Position numbers and translations under genes: made by a program
Source of the DNA: an uncultured Pelagibacteraceae bacterium
GTDB lineage: Bacteria > Pseudomonadota > Alphaproteobacteria > Pelagibacterales > Pelagibacteraceae
DNA: 34,425 nt
Reading direction: 5' to 3'
Assembly: GCA_902523095.1 (NCBI GenBank)
Contig: CABYYE010000008.1
Span: 1-34,425 of the forward strand
Part shown: in pieces, positions 33,490 to 34,425 of the stretch
Layout: each line of letters begins with the position of its first letter
How positions within the stretch are numbered: the first letter of the stretch is position 1
The notes under the pieces: model-generated
What the model was told of the DNA's origin: nothing
The model's database searches: none
The model's input: only the letters and a program-made list of their open reading frames with translations

Positions 33490-34425
33490 AGATCGCTTTT
33501 ATTTGAATTCTTAATTATAAAACTATATTCCTCGGCTAACTCCGTTATTGCATTATCACGACCACTCATACCACCATGCCCTGCTGCTTCAACTTTACAT
33601 TTTAACAATTGTACATTATTGTCAATTTTTAGATCTCTAAGTTTTGCAATATATTTTACGGGTTCAGAGTAAAGAACTCGATTGTCAAATAATGAAGATG
33701 TAATTAACATAGGAGGATAAATTTTTTTATCTAAATTGTTATAAGGTGAATAGGATAAAATATATTCAAAATATTCTTTACTTTTAATTGGATTACCCCA
33801 CAATTCCCACTCAGCAGGTGTTAGTGGGAGTTTTTCATTTAACATAGTAGTCATAGTATCTACAAAAGGTACAAGCAATAACATGCAAAAAAAGAGTTCA
33901 GGAGCCATATTTGCAACTGCTCCTCCAGTCAAACCACCTGCAGATCCTCCATAAAAACAAATTCCGCCTTTATGAGTGTACCTTTGATCTATAAGATGAT
34001 TTGCACACGCTATATAATCTAAAAAGGTATTCTTTTTATTTTTCTTTTTACCCTCTTCATGCCAAATGTCTCCAAGATCACCCCCACCTCTAACGTGAGC
34101 AATTGCAAAAGTTATACCACGATCTATCAAACAAAATCTTGAGGCACTAAAAGAAGCATTAATACTATGTTTATAAGCACCATAAGCATAAAGCAAAATT
34201 TTTGATTTTCCATCCTGCTTAGAATCTTTTAATCTTACCAAGCTAATTGGTATCAATCTTCCATCATGTGATTTTGCTTTGATTCTCTCAACAATATATT
34301 TATCAGGGTCATGTCCAGATGGTATTTCAGTTTCTTTAATAAGTTTTTTTTCTCTAGTCAAAATATCGTATTCGTATATTTTGTTTGGTGTAGCTAAGCT
34401 TTCCCAACTCACTCTTATTTTAGAT
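33486..34425 (-). CDS. ptrB: Oligopeptidase B (prolyl oligopeptidase family), C-terminal part
   Basis: Serine peptidase of family S9A cutting short peptides after basic residues. The frame is open to the window edge: S-K-I-R-V precedes SWESLATPNKIYEYD, so the GTG at 34412 is internal and the propeller domain lies outside. The catalytic domain is complete: HDGRLIPISLV, YGAYKHSINASF, HVRGGGDLGDIWHEEGK, the nucleophile Ser in FYGGSAGGLTGG, the Asp in TSSLFDNRVLYSEP and the His in AAGHGGMSGR. It overlaps the convergent lipoprotein gene. The choice of PtrB over prolyl oligopeptidase rests on the LATPxxxYEYD segment and overall wording. Confidence 0.92.
   Translation of the reverse strand, partial: SKIRVSWESLATPNKIYEYDILTREKKLIKETEIPSGHDPDKYIVERIKAKSHDGRLIPISLVRLKDSKQDGKSKILLYAYGAYKHSINASFSASRFCLIDRGITFAIAHVRGGGDLGDIWHEEGKKKNKKNTFLDYIACANHLIDQRYTHKGGICFYGGSAGGLTGGAVANMAPELFFCMLLLVPFVDTMTTMLNEKLPLTPAEWELWGNPIKSKEYFEYILSYSPYNNLDKKIYPPMLITSSLFDNRVLYSEPVKYIAKLRDLKIDNNVQLLKCKVEAAGHGGMSGRDNAITELAEEYSFIIKNSNKSDL

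Overview
The window is about 34.4 kb of very AT-rich, densely coding bacterial DNA. It reads as a streamlined marine alphaproteobacterium of the SAR11 / 'Candidatus Pelagibacter' type. That call rests on low GC, tiny intergenic gaps, many 1-17 nt gene overlaps, and alphaproteobacterial signature genes: RegB/RegA, ChvG/ChvI, and the tsaE-amgK-murU cluster. The taxon is inferred from gene content and style, not from a database match. I see no rRNA, tRNA, CRISPR array, insertion sequence, prophage or integrase. The longest gap without a gene is 212 bases (729-940).

Layout. 1-6935 (+): mutM (5' end outside the window), rpsT, dnaA, dnaN, gyrB, regB; the usual recF slot between dnaN and gyrB is empty. 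6928-11071 (-): a four-gene polyamine operon running odc, deoxyhypusine-synthase-like gene, aguB, aguA. 11220-11801 (+): regA, partner of RegB, now on the far side of the polyamine operon. 11802-13318 (-): an ABC ATPase and the biotin transporter bioY. 13363-21833 (+): polA, chvI-chvG, ahcY, tsaE-amgK-murU. 21823-22542 (-): gpmA. 22583-24093 (+): three small envelope/secreted proteins (VanZ-like, thermonuclease, lytic-transglycosylase-like lipoprotein). 24083-29316 (-): an apparent msrA-sseA-adaptor-RND pump operon. 29355-30859 (+): EamA transporter and an AlkA-like glycosylase. 30856-31143 (-): DUF1330. 31177-33048: a convergent purine salvage pair (phosphoribosyltransferase and NCS2 permease) sharing a strong terminator. 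33184-34425: a small lipoprotein and the 3' part of ptrB.

How the genes work together. The left end is replication initiation and supercoiling. Two global sensor-regulator pairs (redox RegBA, envelope/acid-type ChvGI) lie within 13 kb of each other. Polyamine, biotin, purine, methyl-cycle and peptidoglycan-sugar salvage genes suggest an economical cell that recycles metabolites. Several conserved alphaproteobacterial gene blocks appear here with members cut out (recF, hprK/PTS, addAB). Two proteins have lost whole subdomains: GyrB lacks the large insertion of other Gram-negative GyrBs, and the RND adaptor lacks its alpha-helical hairpin.

I found no clearly new defence or mobile system. The best leads are the hairpin-less efflux adaptor in an msrA-sseA operon, the mixed polyamine operon, a structured leader with a dyad upstream of the purine permease, an apparently leaderless rpsT, and convergent genes whose terminators seem to be written inside coding sequence.
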